From Oncomelania hupensis (taxonomy: Eukaryota; Mollusca; Gastropoda; Littorinimorpha; Pomatiopsidae), in contig CM072519.1 in assembly GCA_036898135.1 (NCBI GenBank), positions 42,782,839-42,846,838 of the forward strand: 64,000 nucleotides of DNA, read 5' to 3'. Positions 13,501 through 27,707 of this stretch are shown here, one piece after another. Below the pieces are notes generated by a model that was given only the letters and a program-made list of their open reading frames with translations, had not been told where the DNA came from and did not search any database. A program made the translations under genes and the position numbers. Numbering within the stretch: position 1 is the first letter of the stretch; the number at the start of each line of letters is the position of its first letter.

Positions 13501-15237
13501 TAGGATCAAGTCATACAGGGGCTGGTCCATCACGGCAGCTTGAATGGTTCCCGTGACGTATCGGCTGGTGACTTGGATCCGGGCTATAGGGAGCGTGGTG
13601 CTGGGTTGTGACGCGTCGGCCAACTTCAGGGTGATAGTTTCGCCGGTCAGGTCTTGTTCCCTGATGAGCGAGCGGCGGACGACGGCGTCAAAGGTGAGTC
13701 CCGTGTCGTATAGACAGTGGGCCGGGCGATCGTTGACAGTCACTTGCTCGGTGACGGCCGGTCGATCGGTGGGAGTGACGACGGGGGTTACCGGGTTCCC
13801 GTCGGGAGTAACTTGGCGCAGGGCCAATACCGTGCCTTGTTTGCGAAGCTGGTCGCTGATGCGGCGAAAACATTTCTCGCGGGTGTGTCCTCGGCGCTGG
13901 CAGTAGCCGCAGTAGAGCTCTGTGCTCCGCTTCCCAGGCTCTGCTCCGGGGTTTGGGCGTCCTTTAGGCGGGGGTGGACGGTGATTCGCTGGCGGGACGG
14001 GCCGGCGAGGCTGGTGGCGGGTATCTGGTGGCGAGGGTGCGGGCGGGTCCCGGCGAGGCTGTCTGTCGTCGGGGTGCGCGGTGAGGTAGCGGTCCGCGAC
14101 TATGATGAGGTCTTCTAGTCGGGCGGCTCCCTGTTCGGCGGCGAAAGTCCGAAGTTCCGCTGGCATTGTCCCTCGGAGTTGTTCGGCTAGCATCAATTCG
14201 AGCAGTCCGTCGTACGTCTTTGGTTCGTCCGTCTGCTCTATCCATTTGTCCTGTAGAGTGGCTAGCCGGTCGGCGAATTGCGTAAACTTCTCCCCTTTCT
14301 CTCTCCGGGAGTTCCGGAAATTCTTGCGGTAGTGCTCACCTGAGAGCTCAAATCCGTGCAGTAGAGCTTTCTTGAGGGCGGGGTAGTCGCCCTCCTCGGA
14401 AGTTGGCGTCTTGGCCAGAATTTCATAGGCCTTCCCCTTAAGGCCATGACTAAGCTTGCGATACCAGTACTGGGGGTCAAGGCTGTTTTCTCCCGCGACT
14501 CTCTCGAATCGGGCGAGATAAACTTCGATCGATTCGTCTCGTTCGACGAATGGGTCCAGGGGAAAGTTCATCCCCGGAATCGGCGGTGGGATTGCGGATA
14601 TTCCGGCGCTGGGGGCGAAGCTGGGGGCGATGAGCGAGAAGTCTTCGCTCGCGGGCGATGCGATGCCTAGATCGCGGCGATCGCGCTCAAGCTGGAGGAG
14701 TGCTTGGCGCCGTTCCAGTTCCTTGTCCTTCCTCTTCTCCTCAAGTGCCGCGACCCTCTCGTCCTCCTCCTTCCTCCGTGCGGCGGCCCTCTCCTCCTCT
14801 GCTATCCTCTCCTTCGCCTCCTCTCTTCTCCGCTCGGCGGCTCTCTCCTCCTGGGCTACCCTCTCTTTCTCCTCTTCTCTCCTCCGTTCGGCGGCTCTCT
14901 CCTCCTCTGCTATTTTCCGAGCGGCGGCTCTTTCCTCCGCGACGATGCGCTCTTTCTCCTCCTCCTTCTTCCGGGCGGCGGCCCGTTCTTCCGCGGCGAT
15001 GCGCTCCTTCTCCTCCTCTTTCTTCCGGGCGGCGGCCCGTTCTTCCGCGGCGATGCGCTCCTTCTCCTCCTCTTTCTTCGCCTCTCGCTCTTTAGCCCTC
15101 TCTTCCCTCTTCAACTTTTCCTCGGCCACGTCCGCATCTACGTTGGCCAGGACGTAGTCCTTGAGTTCAGTGCCGGTGAGCCCTAAGCTCTCGCCAATAC
15201 TCTTGTACTTGAGCGCAAGCTCTCCCCGGTCGGCCAT
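10576..15237 (-). CDS. Gag-Pol polyprotein of the Gmr1-like Ty3/Gypsy element
   Basis: One frame of 1553 residues without stop or frameshift. It starts at an ATG (15235-15237) about 375 bp inside the 5' LTR and stops 190 bp before the 3' LTR. Approximate order: charged E/K/R coiled coil 35-195 with repeated segments; Gag capsid-like region 225-390; CCHC zinc knuckle (C-x2-C-x4-H-x4-C) near 440-455; aspartic protease with YDTG near 510; integrase HHCC zinc finger 680-726; DDE core with Asp near 753, TDNGSQF near 812 and Glu in NGQVERLNG near 845; GPY/F module near 990-1015; RT with DFRQLN near 1165 and catalytic FMDD near 1262; RNase H with TDAS near 1410. Integrase therefore precedes RT. All expected catalytic motifs are visible, so the product may be functional. 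Roles: virion-like particle assembly, processing, reverse transcription, integration. No env gene follows. Confidence 0.95.
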   Translation of the reverse strand: MADRGELALKYKSIGESLGLTGTELKDYVLANVDADVAEEKLKREERAKEREAKKEEEKERIAAEERAAARKKEEEKERIAAEERAAARKKEEEKERIVAEERAAARKIAEEERAAERRREEEKERVAQEERAAERRREEAKERIAEEERAAARRKEEDERVAALEEKRKDKELERRQALLQLERDRRDLGIASPASEDFSLIAPSFAPSAGISAIPPPIPGMNFPLDPFVERDESIEVYLARFERVAGENSLDPQYWYRKLSHGLKGKAYEILAKTPTSEEGDYPALKKALLHGFELSGEHYRKNFRNSRREKGEKFTQFADRLATLQDKWIEQTDEPKTYDGLLELMLAEQLRGTMPAELRTFAAEQGAARLEDLIIVADRYLTAHPDDRQPRRDPPAPSPPDTRHQPRRPVPPANHRPPPPKGRPNPGAEPGKRSTELYCGYCQRRGHTREKCFRRISDQLRKQGTVLALRQVTPDGNPVTPVVTPTDRPAVTEQVTVNDRPAHCLYDTGLTFDAVVRRSLIREQDLTGETITLKLADASQPSTTLPIARIQVTSRYVTGTIQAAVMDQPLYDLILGCRYVFLGMPPQPVESMAAVQTRAQAKTAATPPPIPNQMPEQIRKAQEDDVTLRKCYGKLPAARTPPKSGDFFVEDGLLFRQKDDHSQLVVPATLRPQVLELGHSMPLSGHMGIGATTLRISAQYHWPGMTEDVKRYVKSCRQCQRYSPRHHTVPVTISPTVVVGTPFQRVAVDIVGPLPRTKKRNQYLLTLVDACSMWCEAVPLPKIDAARVADALVTIFTRVGFPDNILTDNGSQFTGKLMQEVFQLLRIRHIRTPPYHPASNGQVERLNGTLISIIRKIADEQPEAWDSYVPSALFAYRETPHTSTGYTPSTLLFGRPLSGPLAALRRSWTDAKLDEAPVDATKYVTKLQETLKATWKAASANLKKARERQARYHNRRARDRELQVGDQVLLLLPSGTNKLDIAWQGPYPVLEKLSRTTYRIEVGGKPRTHHINLLKRYLEQPAPAPDSHSLLTVALAVEVDGTETGVAEFPLKGKESFRYVSLDPSLPAGQQRQLRAIVAEYREVLTDIPGRTDLEEVQLTLTDPTPVRQKPYPVPLSQQQVVRTEVEVLLQAGVIAPSRSPYSAGIVLSRKPSGEHRLCIDFRQLNLVTQFVPGPLSDPTDLFAKLQSARYFSRVDLSKGFYQIPVHPSSRQYLAFSTMDGHYEFNVLPFGLHNAPSIFSTMMRNLLDPLHCPSLHSFMDDILVATETWEEHLRVVRQLLRRLKEAGLTARPTKCQFGYQELEFLGHTISHGQLRPLEKTVQRLRDAPRPKTKKDVQSFLGLSGFYQKFVPGYNGIAAPLSSLTRKTAPDRVVWTPQCEAAFQELKDKLTSQPVLRLPNHGQPFVLRTDASDVGLGAVLLQRDSADAPTLFPVAYASRKLKPAELNYATSEKECLALVWAVQKFQLYLYGSHFTVQVDHQPLSFLATSKSLNARLMRWALLLQAYSFQLEHITGKDNHGADFLSRHPATDSIESPLRADAPAFIPAAAH

Positions 15238-15611
15238 GGTAAGGGAGGTGACTTACCCTGAAAAGTCCTAACCGGAATGAGGGGCGCACACAAGGGGGTA
15301 CACTGACGGAAAACAAGGGGGTGGGCTGGATGAGCTACAATGAAACTGCACAGGGGCGAACACAACACAACCACAAAGACAAAATGCAATCAATCAAAAT
15401 ACAAAAATGAATGCAAAAAAAAACCCTTTTCGAGACACCACCATTCGGGAAAGCCAGTAAGGGACCTATGGGGCTATGCTATCTACTACCTAGGCTTAGG
15501 GGCTGGGTCCTATCTCTACTGGGCTGGGGTGGAATTTAAGCTAAGTCCTTAGTCTCGTCAAGTTGGGATGGGAACCTAAGTCTTTAGTCTCGTCGGGGTC
15601 GCCAAAGTTAA
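15238..15611 (-). other. 5' leader of the Gmr1-like element
   Basis: Untranslated interior between the 5' LTR and the Gag-Pol ATG, including the PBS. Two near-copies of a motif reading CTAAGTCYTTAGTCTCGTC on the plus strand occur at about 15541-15559 and 15575-15593, the second overlapping the PBS. They may reflect a duplicated PBS-adjacent segment or part of a packaging signal; nothing more is visible. Confidence 0.7.
15591..15604 (-). promoter_or_regulatory. Primer binding site, probably tRNA-Trp
   Basis: Read on the minus strand this is TGGCGACCCCGACG, seven bases inside the 5' LTR. It starts with TGG, the complement of a tRNA CCA end. From memory it matches the animal tRNA-Trp 3' end at all but one of the first 14 positions, then diverges. 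The assignment to Trp is an inference; a PBS here is well supported by position. Confidence 0.65.
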
Positions 15612-17227
15612 TGTCACAAAGAAAGGGGTTGGGGGAATGGAGGGTAAGCTCTTAATCTCTAGCGCTGTATTACCTCCTTTGTTAGGCTAATGATGCGATG
15701 ACATTCAAGAGATTAAGGCTAGGGCTACTAATTAAATGAGAGACAGTCAAGGGGTAGACGAGAAAGATGGTATACTACACTAGTTGAGAAATTCGAAGAC
15801 AAAGGCCAGTCTGGGTAGGTGCAATTTCTAACTAGGAAGTTTTATTAAATCGAATTGGGTCGTCTATATTGAGTAATGCTAAGAGTGAGTCACGGGATAG
15901 CGTCTGTATCAGTAGGGAGTAGCTCGGAGATATTCTGGGTGGATGGTTTCGGGGTTACTAGTGCTACTGTGGACTGATATCATCACAGGGCAAGAGTGTA
16001 TCTGGATAGTCTCTGGCCAGATAATCATCGAGTGGTGATGCTCGTGGGTCAATAACTTAGCTGGTTATTGAAGGGCGGCGGTTTGTCCAAGATAGTCTGG
16101 GTGGCCTGATGACCAGGCTTGGCGTGGCGTGGGTAGCGATGCGGGTCAGTCGGTCACTCTATGACGCAATGACCGAGGGTGCCAATCTTGGGTGAGGCAC
16201 AGGCGTAGTTTCCAGCTTACGTTGCTAGCTGTCTATGGGGTGATGAAATTCGGTTGGAATGCTTCTCGTTGACTCCCTGGGTTGTCAGGGGCCTGCAGCG
16301 GGTCAGCGACTTAGAGATGATACAAGGCGGGGGTATGCGCCCTGCACAGGAGCCGTCTGTAACGCAATACAGACTCTGTATCAGCTGGGGATAGGTGTAT
16401 CCTGGGTTCAGCGCCTGTTGGCGCGAGTTGCCCATTCAGATTTCAAATTGGCTGACCGGTCAAGGTTGAGCCGGTGCATACCAACAGTCTAACAATGCAA
16501 CTAGGTTTATGGGGCCATTGTGGAGCTTACTGGCAGCCGCTAATATATGATACCTTCGGCGCATTAAGATGGGGTAGTGGCAGCCGGGGCAATTATTTAT
16601 ACATTGGGAGCATGGGGGAAAGCAAATGGAGTAGGTACAGGACAAAGGGGTTGTAGGCAAGGGTTGTACTGGGGGACTTTAATCTATATGGAGGGACAGC
16701 ATGGCACGGGATATTTACACATGGGGCTAACATGGAGCATACAAGTATAAATTCAAACATGGCATGAGTCATATAAACAAGGCGGATAATATATACAAGG
16801 CAATAATACATGTCACAGCAACACATCAAGACAAAACTATAAACACGAACGTACATATCCACAGGACGTACGAACATGGTGGGCGAACGACGGGTGATGG
16901 GTCTGCTACATGACAAGGAGTAAGTTTCCTCTCTTACCTTGACTAAGACGGGGTGAAGCACACGAGTACTGCCGTAGCTCAGAGGTCGCCAGTCGATGGG
17001 GACGTGTCTTCGGACAAGTTGTTGTGGCTTCAAGGCTGGATGGCTTGCAACTGACACCGGGTCTGGTTGTGTGTCAGGCTTTAAGGCGAGGCCCGAGGGG
17101 CGGGGCTTAAGCGAATGAGCCAGCGCGCGTCCTAGGGGCGACTGGATGTGTAGAAGGGGTAGCTGGATGGTTGGGAGGGATGAGTGGGTGCTGTCTGCCT
17201 CAGGGCTCGATTGTACGCCTCGTCACA
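15612..17227 (-). repeat. 5' LTR of the Gmr1-like element (right-hand copy)
   Basis: 1616 bp, the upstream LTR because the element reads on the minus strand. It is bounded by TG...CA and abuts target duplication ATAGG at 17228-17232. Read on the minus strand it has a TATAAATAA box at 16593-16601 and an AATAAA signal at 15841-15846, in the right order for U3, R and U5. It matches the left LTR except at 15723, 16260, 16809 and 17131. Short open frames inside it have no recognisable product. Confidence 0.94.
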
Positions 17228-17232
17228 ATAGG

Positions 17233-17245
17233 ATAGAATCCTGAA
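17233..17245 (+). mobile_element. Displaced 3' tail of the split LINE
   Basis: After the right-hand target duplication ATAGG the sequence continues with ATAG AATCC, matching the GGATA-repeat tail that ends related copies at 56490-56525 and, reversed, about 2984-2996. Removing the LTR element and one ATAGG rejoins the LINE tail. Confidence 0.8.
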
Positions 17246-22047
<4,802 letters not shown>

Positions 22048-22355
22048 AGGAGAGAGAAGGAGAAGGAGGTAGATATTTAAATTTTTGATATGGTATCGAA
22101 GATCAATAAATGGTACCAATCTGTTGCACGCGTACCTACCGAGCACTGTTCCATACTATGCTTGTGTGCTTCCGCTAACCACTGAACATGTGCGGAGAGT
22201 GGTACTAAGTGGTTTTCTTGATGAGTTTTATATCCGATTATAATGTACCTGAAAATGATGGAAGTAAGCAATGAGGAAAAAGAAGGAAACGATTATATTG
22301 ATCAATTAAATGCATGCGGTTCATAGCCTGAGAGCGCGAGAGTAGCTGTTAATGT

Positions 22356-22407
<52 letters not shown>

Positions 22408-22444
22408 TCTCCTTCCCTCTCTCCCTCCCTCCCTCCCTTCCTCC

Positions 22445-23330
22445 CGGGGAGGCCTCATGGCGCAGTGGGTTAGTCGCCGGTTTCCTATGCCCAAGGTCGC
22501 GAAATTATATAATAATAAATAATAACTAGCATTTATAAAGCGCCTACCCTAAGGATCTAAGCGCTATACACGCACACTTTCTTACGCAAACACATATACA
22601 CACTATACATATACTTTAATTATAAGACAAGTTACTCTTTCACGCGTACATACTACTGCTGTGTAAATCAATATGACAAAAACATACTAAATTACTACTT
22701 AACCTCCCACCCCTCCAAACCCCTTTTACAACTACAGATACTGCTGAAAGACTTTTGAGAAAAGATACGTTTTAAGGTTGGATTTGAACGATTCACAGGA
22801 GGTAGAATGTCTAACATGAAAGGGGGAGAGAATTCCATAGGTGAGGGCCGTGGACAGCAAAAGAGCGGAAACCATGAGATTTTCTTTTGTAACGGCCCTG
22901 ACGGAGAAGTCAGTGGATGAGCGAAGGGAACGAGATGGAGTGTAAAGGGAGACAAGGTCAGATAGATAAGAAGGAGCAGAACCGATGACAATATTGTAGC
23001 AGATACTTAACACTTTCCGCGACAGGAAGCCAGTGTAGATTAACAAGGAGAGGTGTGGAGGGTTGGCGATGATTTACTTTAAAGATAAGACGTGCAGCAG
23101 GGTTCTGAACTTTTTGAAGCAGAGAGAGGATAGAATCTGGACAGCCAATGAGAAGGGAATTGCAATAATCTAATCTGGATAGAATACATGAAGTAACCAA
23201 GGTCTTTGTGGCGTCTTCTGATAGAAATTTCTGATATGACTTAGGTACGAGGCAAATGATGTCACCGAGGGTTTTCTCCGGGTACTGCGTTTCTGCGGTT
23301 TCCTCCCTCCATTCAATAATGGTATTGGAT
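22445..23330 (+). mobile_element. tRNA-headed SINE with V-type core, split by a LINE insertion
   Basis: A tRNA-like box A (CATGGCGCAGTGGGTTAG) occurs near 22456-22473, and a partial box B (AGGTCGCGAA) just before 22503. The body resumes near 23262 with GGGTTTTCTCCGGGTACTGCG and GGTTTCCTCCCTCC, the conserved core seen in V-type SINEs and in the copy at 49245. The interval 22503-about 23250 is foreign (a minus-strand LINE). An intact copy for comparison is needed to fix the ends. Confidence 0.55.
22503..23250 (-). mobile_element. LINE 3' end (L2/CR1-like), nested in a SINE
   Basis: On the minus strand the frame reads a typical C-terminal LINE segment: EDATKTLVTSCILSRLDYCN, NPAARLIFKVNHRQPSTPLL and LHWLPVAESVKY. 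After a frameshift near 23000 it continues with VIGSAPSYLSDLVSLYTPSR down to a stop at 22732. The 3' terminus reads GCGCTTTATAAATGCTAGTT then TTATTATTATATAATT, ending at 22503. Only the last part of the element is present; it is 5'-truncated and broken. Confidence 0.8.
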
Positions 23331-23350
23331 GCATTCAAATTCAATTTTAA

Positions 23351-23353
<3 letters not shown>

Positions 23354-23421
<68 letters not shown>
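23354..23421. repeat. (CT)n microsatellite, left flank of LINE fragment
   Basis: Uninterrupted CT run immediately before the RT motif. Confidence 0.95.
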
Positions 23422-23426
<5 letters not shown>

Positions 23427-24655
23427 TGATGATTCATCCCTTCATACTCATAATAAAAATCTACAACAGGTAGAACTAAGTCTTCAAATAAGCATAAATG
23501 AAATTGACAACTGGTGTGACAACAATAGAATGAAATTAAATCCTAATAAAAGCAAATGTATGCTTCTCACTACAAGACAAAAACGTCAAAATGGATCTTT
23601 TTGCCTTCATCTAAACTTAAAGTCGTACAGTATTGATCAAGTTCGTGAACATAAAGTGCTAGGCGTAATCATTGATGATGATTTTACCTGGCGGTCACAC
23701 ATTAACCATATCTGTAAAAAAATTTCTAAATACCTTTTCCTTCTAAATAAACTTAGACATTTTGTTACGGTTGGTGCATTGAAATCTTTTTTCTATGCCC
23801 ACTGTATGTCTCATTTTAATTATGCATCAACTGTTTGGTGTAATGCAAGTGAGGCGCAAATTAAACCGCTAAACAGTCTTCATAAAAGAGCAATCAAGAT
23901 ACTCTATAAGTCTTATAATATAAATACAGATATTCCAACTACTGAGAAATACAAAGCACTCCGAATACTCCCACTTCAACAACAATTTGTATTTAATACA
24001 GCTATCCTTATGTTCAAAATCACACATGGAAAAACACCAGCATATCTTGATATATTTTTTACTAAGCCAGTTCTTGGGCATAGACTTTATAATTATAAAC
24101 TACCCCTCCCTCGCATTGATTTATACAAAAATAGCCTATCATTTAATGGAGCTGCTGTATGGAACTCTCTTCCTCTGGAGTGTAAACATTGCACCACAAT
24201 ATTTTCTTTCAAAAATAACCTATGCAAACATCTGCTAAATTAATTATAAAACTGATATTTTTTATATGATAACACAGTTTTTCATGACATTGTAGTATGA
24301 TAGTAATAGTAATGATGATGATAATAATAATATTAATTATAATTATTATTATTATTGTTGTTATTATTATTGTTATTATCATTGTTGTTATGATTATTGT
24401 TATTTGTATTATTATTATTATGAGGGTGAGGGATAGGAAGGGTGGTGGTTGCCTAACATTGTTTAAAGATAATGATGAAGAAGATGTTGTGATTGTGTGT
24501 GCATGTGTGTGAGTGCATGTGTGTGTGATTTCTATGATTTCCAAGTTAATGTTAAAGGTTATTTATTATGTTAATTTGTTAAGGGACAGATTGGAAGATT
24601 AGACTTCTTATTAGTCTAAAATCTTTATCCCTAATAAAAAAAAAAACAAAAAAAA

Positions 24656-24657
<2 letters not shown>
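23422..24657 (+). mobile_element. LINE 3' fragment beginning at the RT catalytic motif, set in a CT microsatellite
   Basis: About 270 codons stay open from FADDSSLH (23422) through NPNKSKCMLL, HKVLGVIIDD, INHICKKISKYLFLLNKL, YASTVWCN, LHKRAIKILY and AAVWNSLP to a stop at 24241-24243, typical of the C-terminal half of a LINE RT protein. The upstream frame is only the translated CT repeat (SLSLSL). A 3' UTR with ATT-rich runs follows, ending in AATAAAAAAAAAAA near 24633-24655. CT repeats lie on both sides (23354-23421 and 24658-24724), which fits insertion into a CT tract. 5'-truncated, so not autonomous. Confidence 0.85.

Positions 24658-24724
<67 letters not shown>
24658..24724. repeat. (CT)n microsatellite, right flank of LINE fragment
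   Basis: Uninterrupted CT run immediately after the A-rich LINE tail. Confidence 0.95.
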
Positions 24725-24727
<3 letters not shown>

Positions 24728-25230
24728 TGAAACCGATGCGGGTGTTAGATGTTTCACTATGTTACTGCTCCAGATCTTTCAGTTTGTATGGCCCGTAGGC
24801 ATTGTTACCGCATGGCAAACATCTTTTACCAAGGTCCGTGAGCCATTATTTACGCGTTCTTGTTAGTTGGGTTGATTTTGACCATTCCAAGATTCGTATT
24901 GCATTCTCTTTCGTTTAGGTTTCCAAAAGAGAGCCTGGGGCCCGAAATCTTTCTCAACATAATTATTGCCTTAATTTTGTTTTACCCTTTTTGTATTCCC
25001 GTTCACTTCGGTATGAGTTTGAGTTCGAGTTGATTTCAAAATCGTAATAATCACTCCAAGGTGTGTAAATTCGGATTTGGGTCGCACCATGCACGAATTT
25101 AGGAAAGGAAAGTCACCTCGGATGCTTGGTTTTGTTCGCACTTCTTACTATTAATTTTAAGCACGTGTTTTTACCTGAAAAATTTCCTATGATTATTATT
25201 GGAAGATAGCAGACTATGTGTAGCATGCAG
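24725..25230. other. Non-coding stretch
   Basis: No gene, repeat structure or RNA recognised. Confidence 0.4.
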
Positions 25231-26360
25231 CAGGGCTCGAAATTAGCGGGGGCCCGGGGCCAAAAACCCGCAAAGTTGATTTCGGGCTCGGAAAGTTGAA
25301 AAACGAAGGGCCCGCTTGGCCCGCAAAATAATTCGTCTGCTACAGCTAGCTCTACTCGGCAGTTTCGTATTTGGGCCAAGGGAAGCAACCCACACCGGTG
25401 CCCTAAATTTGGACAGAAAAAAAAAAAAACAGAGAAAAGAAGCGAAAACCCTTTAATTTATTTTGCACTCAAAAGTTTAATATACACTTCAATATCTTTT
25501 TAATATAATAAACAAAAGGCTATGGCACAACATAAGCGCAAAATGTCCATCTTTGCAAGTACGAAAGTATGGCTACATATCGTCACCATACAGTTGCTAA
25601 AACAATCGGCGATGGCGTATTTTCCAATTTTTGGGAAGCGAAAGACACCAGAAGAAAACGTCGACGAAAGGAAAGAACAAGAAAACGAGAAAAAAGAAGT
25701 ATGAAGAGGAAAAAAGATCAAGGAACTACAATAATAATAATATAATAATACAGGATGCTATGTACGCACCTTTCCCCAAGGCTCAAAGCGCGGCGATCTA
25801 TACCAACATACAAGATTTCCATGGCATGGCCTTGAAGTGAACGAGGAAGAGTACTGTTAAGTTTAGTTCCCTTTCATGGTTTTGTTTTGAACTTTTGTGC
25901 ATTGAGGTCAGATTTTTTGTTAGGTTACTCATATTAACAATTTAATGATGTGTATTGTGCAATACTCAGTCACAAAACTGAAAAGTATTATACAAGAGAC
26001 TCACTTGATTTTTTTCTATTTTGTTTAATGGCCATTTCAGGCTCACTAGTCACTGGAAGAAGTGTGTCACTGAATGTGTGTGTGTGTGTGTGTGTGTTTT
26101 CCCTTTTTTGTTGGTAATGTTTGAAAGTGAAAGAAAAGGCAAATAAAAATGACATCACTCAGCAAAATTGGAAATTCAATTGTTTTTATTTTAGATTATC
26201 AGACAAATTGTATTTTCTACTTATTATATTGTCAATAATTCTTTTGTTTTTTGTTTGCATTATTTTTCAAGTTGGGCCCCAAAAGTTGCTTGTGGGCCCT
26301 CACATTTTTCAATCAAGGGGCCCGTTGGCCCCCAAAGAAAAAAGTTAATTTCTAGCCCTG
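25231..26360. mobile_element. Non-autonomous hAT-like DNA transposon with inverted terminal repeats
   Basis: The left end starts CAGGGCTCGAAATTAGCG; the right end, reversed, starts CAGGGCTAGAAATTAACT. Further inside, both ends share GGGCCC-rich blocks (25249-25320 and 26274-26334). CAGGG termini with about 1.1 kb between fit the hAT superfamily. The interior has a short broken frame (from 25522) with MAQHKRKMSIF and a YFPIFGKRK motif resembling a transposase N-terminus. It is frameshifted near 25630 and far too short for a transposase. The 8-bp flanks do not match clearly, so a target duplication is not proven. Confidence 0.6.
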
Positions 26361-27133
26361 GCAATACCTGTTGTGGCATTCTCACTAGCTTCTTCTTCTT
26401 CTTCTTCTTCGTGGTCAACACAGAAATTGGTTTTATTGGTGTGACGTGAGGAAATAGGTCGCACCCATAATGGTCATTGCCTGTAATGAACTTCCTGCTA
26501 CGCACAAACGCTCTTCAAGCATATTGTTTTATGCACACCCCCGCATGAGTTTTCCGTAACCTTTTGTGGCAGTCGGGGAGAGGCTCACTTTTCCAAAAGG
26601 CCAGTTTTATGAGAGCGGTTGTCATCGCCTCAGTATTGCCAGTTTCTGAAGATAGCCAGATGCCCGACCACAACTGCGGCTGTTCTGCATTGAGTCGATT
26701 CTTATTCTTCGGCTGCCAACCAGTTAGTAACTGCCTGCTTCAGTTTTATTTCGCAAAACAGAAACTTATGGACAGGAAATTCTGAAAAAATTCGCAATCC
26801 TGTACTGTCACTTATACCATTAGACCATTGAAGTGACATTCAATCTGTTCCGTTGCATACGTTTCACATTTCCTGTTATCAGCTTCGTCACAGGTTCCGT
26901 TCTAAAACAGCGCCAACTCGAAACAGGCAATTTGCACAACACAAGTAATCAACCCAAGAGTGCATTGCTTCAAAAATGCAGAAAGCCTGCAGCAGGGTTC
27001 TTTCCTAGAAAGATTCGGAAAAACAACTAACATCTCAGCTGTTTCTGTCCTGATTAAATTGAATTAAATTGCTCATTGAGCATAACTGTTTGAAATGCGA
27101 TTTGTACCCCCATCGTCATCAGCATCATCATCG

Positions 27134-27188
<55 letters not shown>

Positions 27189-27523
27189 TTTGATAAGGCA
27201 GACTTATGTATTATTCAGTGACAGTTAACATGTTGCCGTCAACTGCAGTAAAGCTTCAGTGAATTATATGCATCCAATATTCTACCATCATCACAATGAA
27301 GAGGTTTTGTTTTTAATGTGACCGATACTAGTACGTATACTTTAGCGAAATTCAATATGACGAATGACTACAATGTGCGTAATTTGTCTGGCGTTAATTC
27401 GTTGGTTTGCACGGACTAAACGAAATCTCGATAATGTCTATATCTATAATGTCGTGATTGATTGATTGTCACAAAGAATGGAAAACTAACGAGCCAGCTT
27501 CCTGTTTGTTTATTTGTGCATGC

Positions 27524-27591
<68 letters not shown>

Positions 27592-27656
27592 TCACATACT
27601 GATACTGTTGTATATGTATTATTTATACGTGAATGTGTCAAGGATATTTTGTGATA

Positions 27657-27707
<51 letters not shown>

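Larger units (their letters stand above)
8770..17227 (-). mobile_element. Complete Ty3/Gypsy LTR retrotransposon, Gmr1-like (integrase before RT)
   Basis: A full-length element of 8458 bp: two direct LTRs of 1616 bp, a 5226-bp interior and one long Gag-Pol frame on the minus strand. The LTRs begin TGTCACA and end TCACA on the plus strand. The flanks carry an identical 5-bp ATAGG (8765-8769 and 17228-17232), the expected integrase target duplication. A tRNA-type primer site lies next to the 5' LTR (the right-hand copy). The target is the GGATA-rich tail of an older LINE. Domain order Gag-PR-INT-RT-RNaseH is the Ty1/copia order, but RT, integrase with GPY/F module and RNase H are Ty3/Gypsy in type; this combination defines the Gmr1-like group. 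No envelope-like frame is present. Few LTR differences and an open frame suggest recent insertion. Confidence 0.95.

Noticed and set aside
14630..15186. Long plus-strand frames opposite the Gag coiled coil
   Set aside because: Antisense shadows of the biased E/K/R codons in the Gag-Pol frame.
27112..27188. Regular short repeats considered as a possible CRISPR-like array
   Set aside because: Simple ATC microsatellite with no spacers; the genome is eukaryotic.
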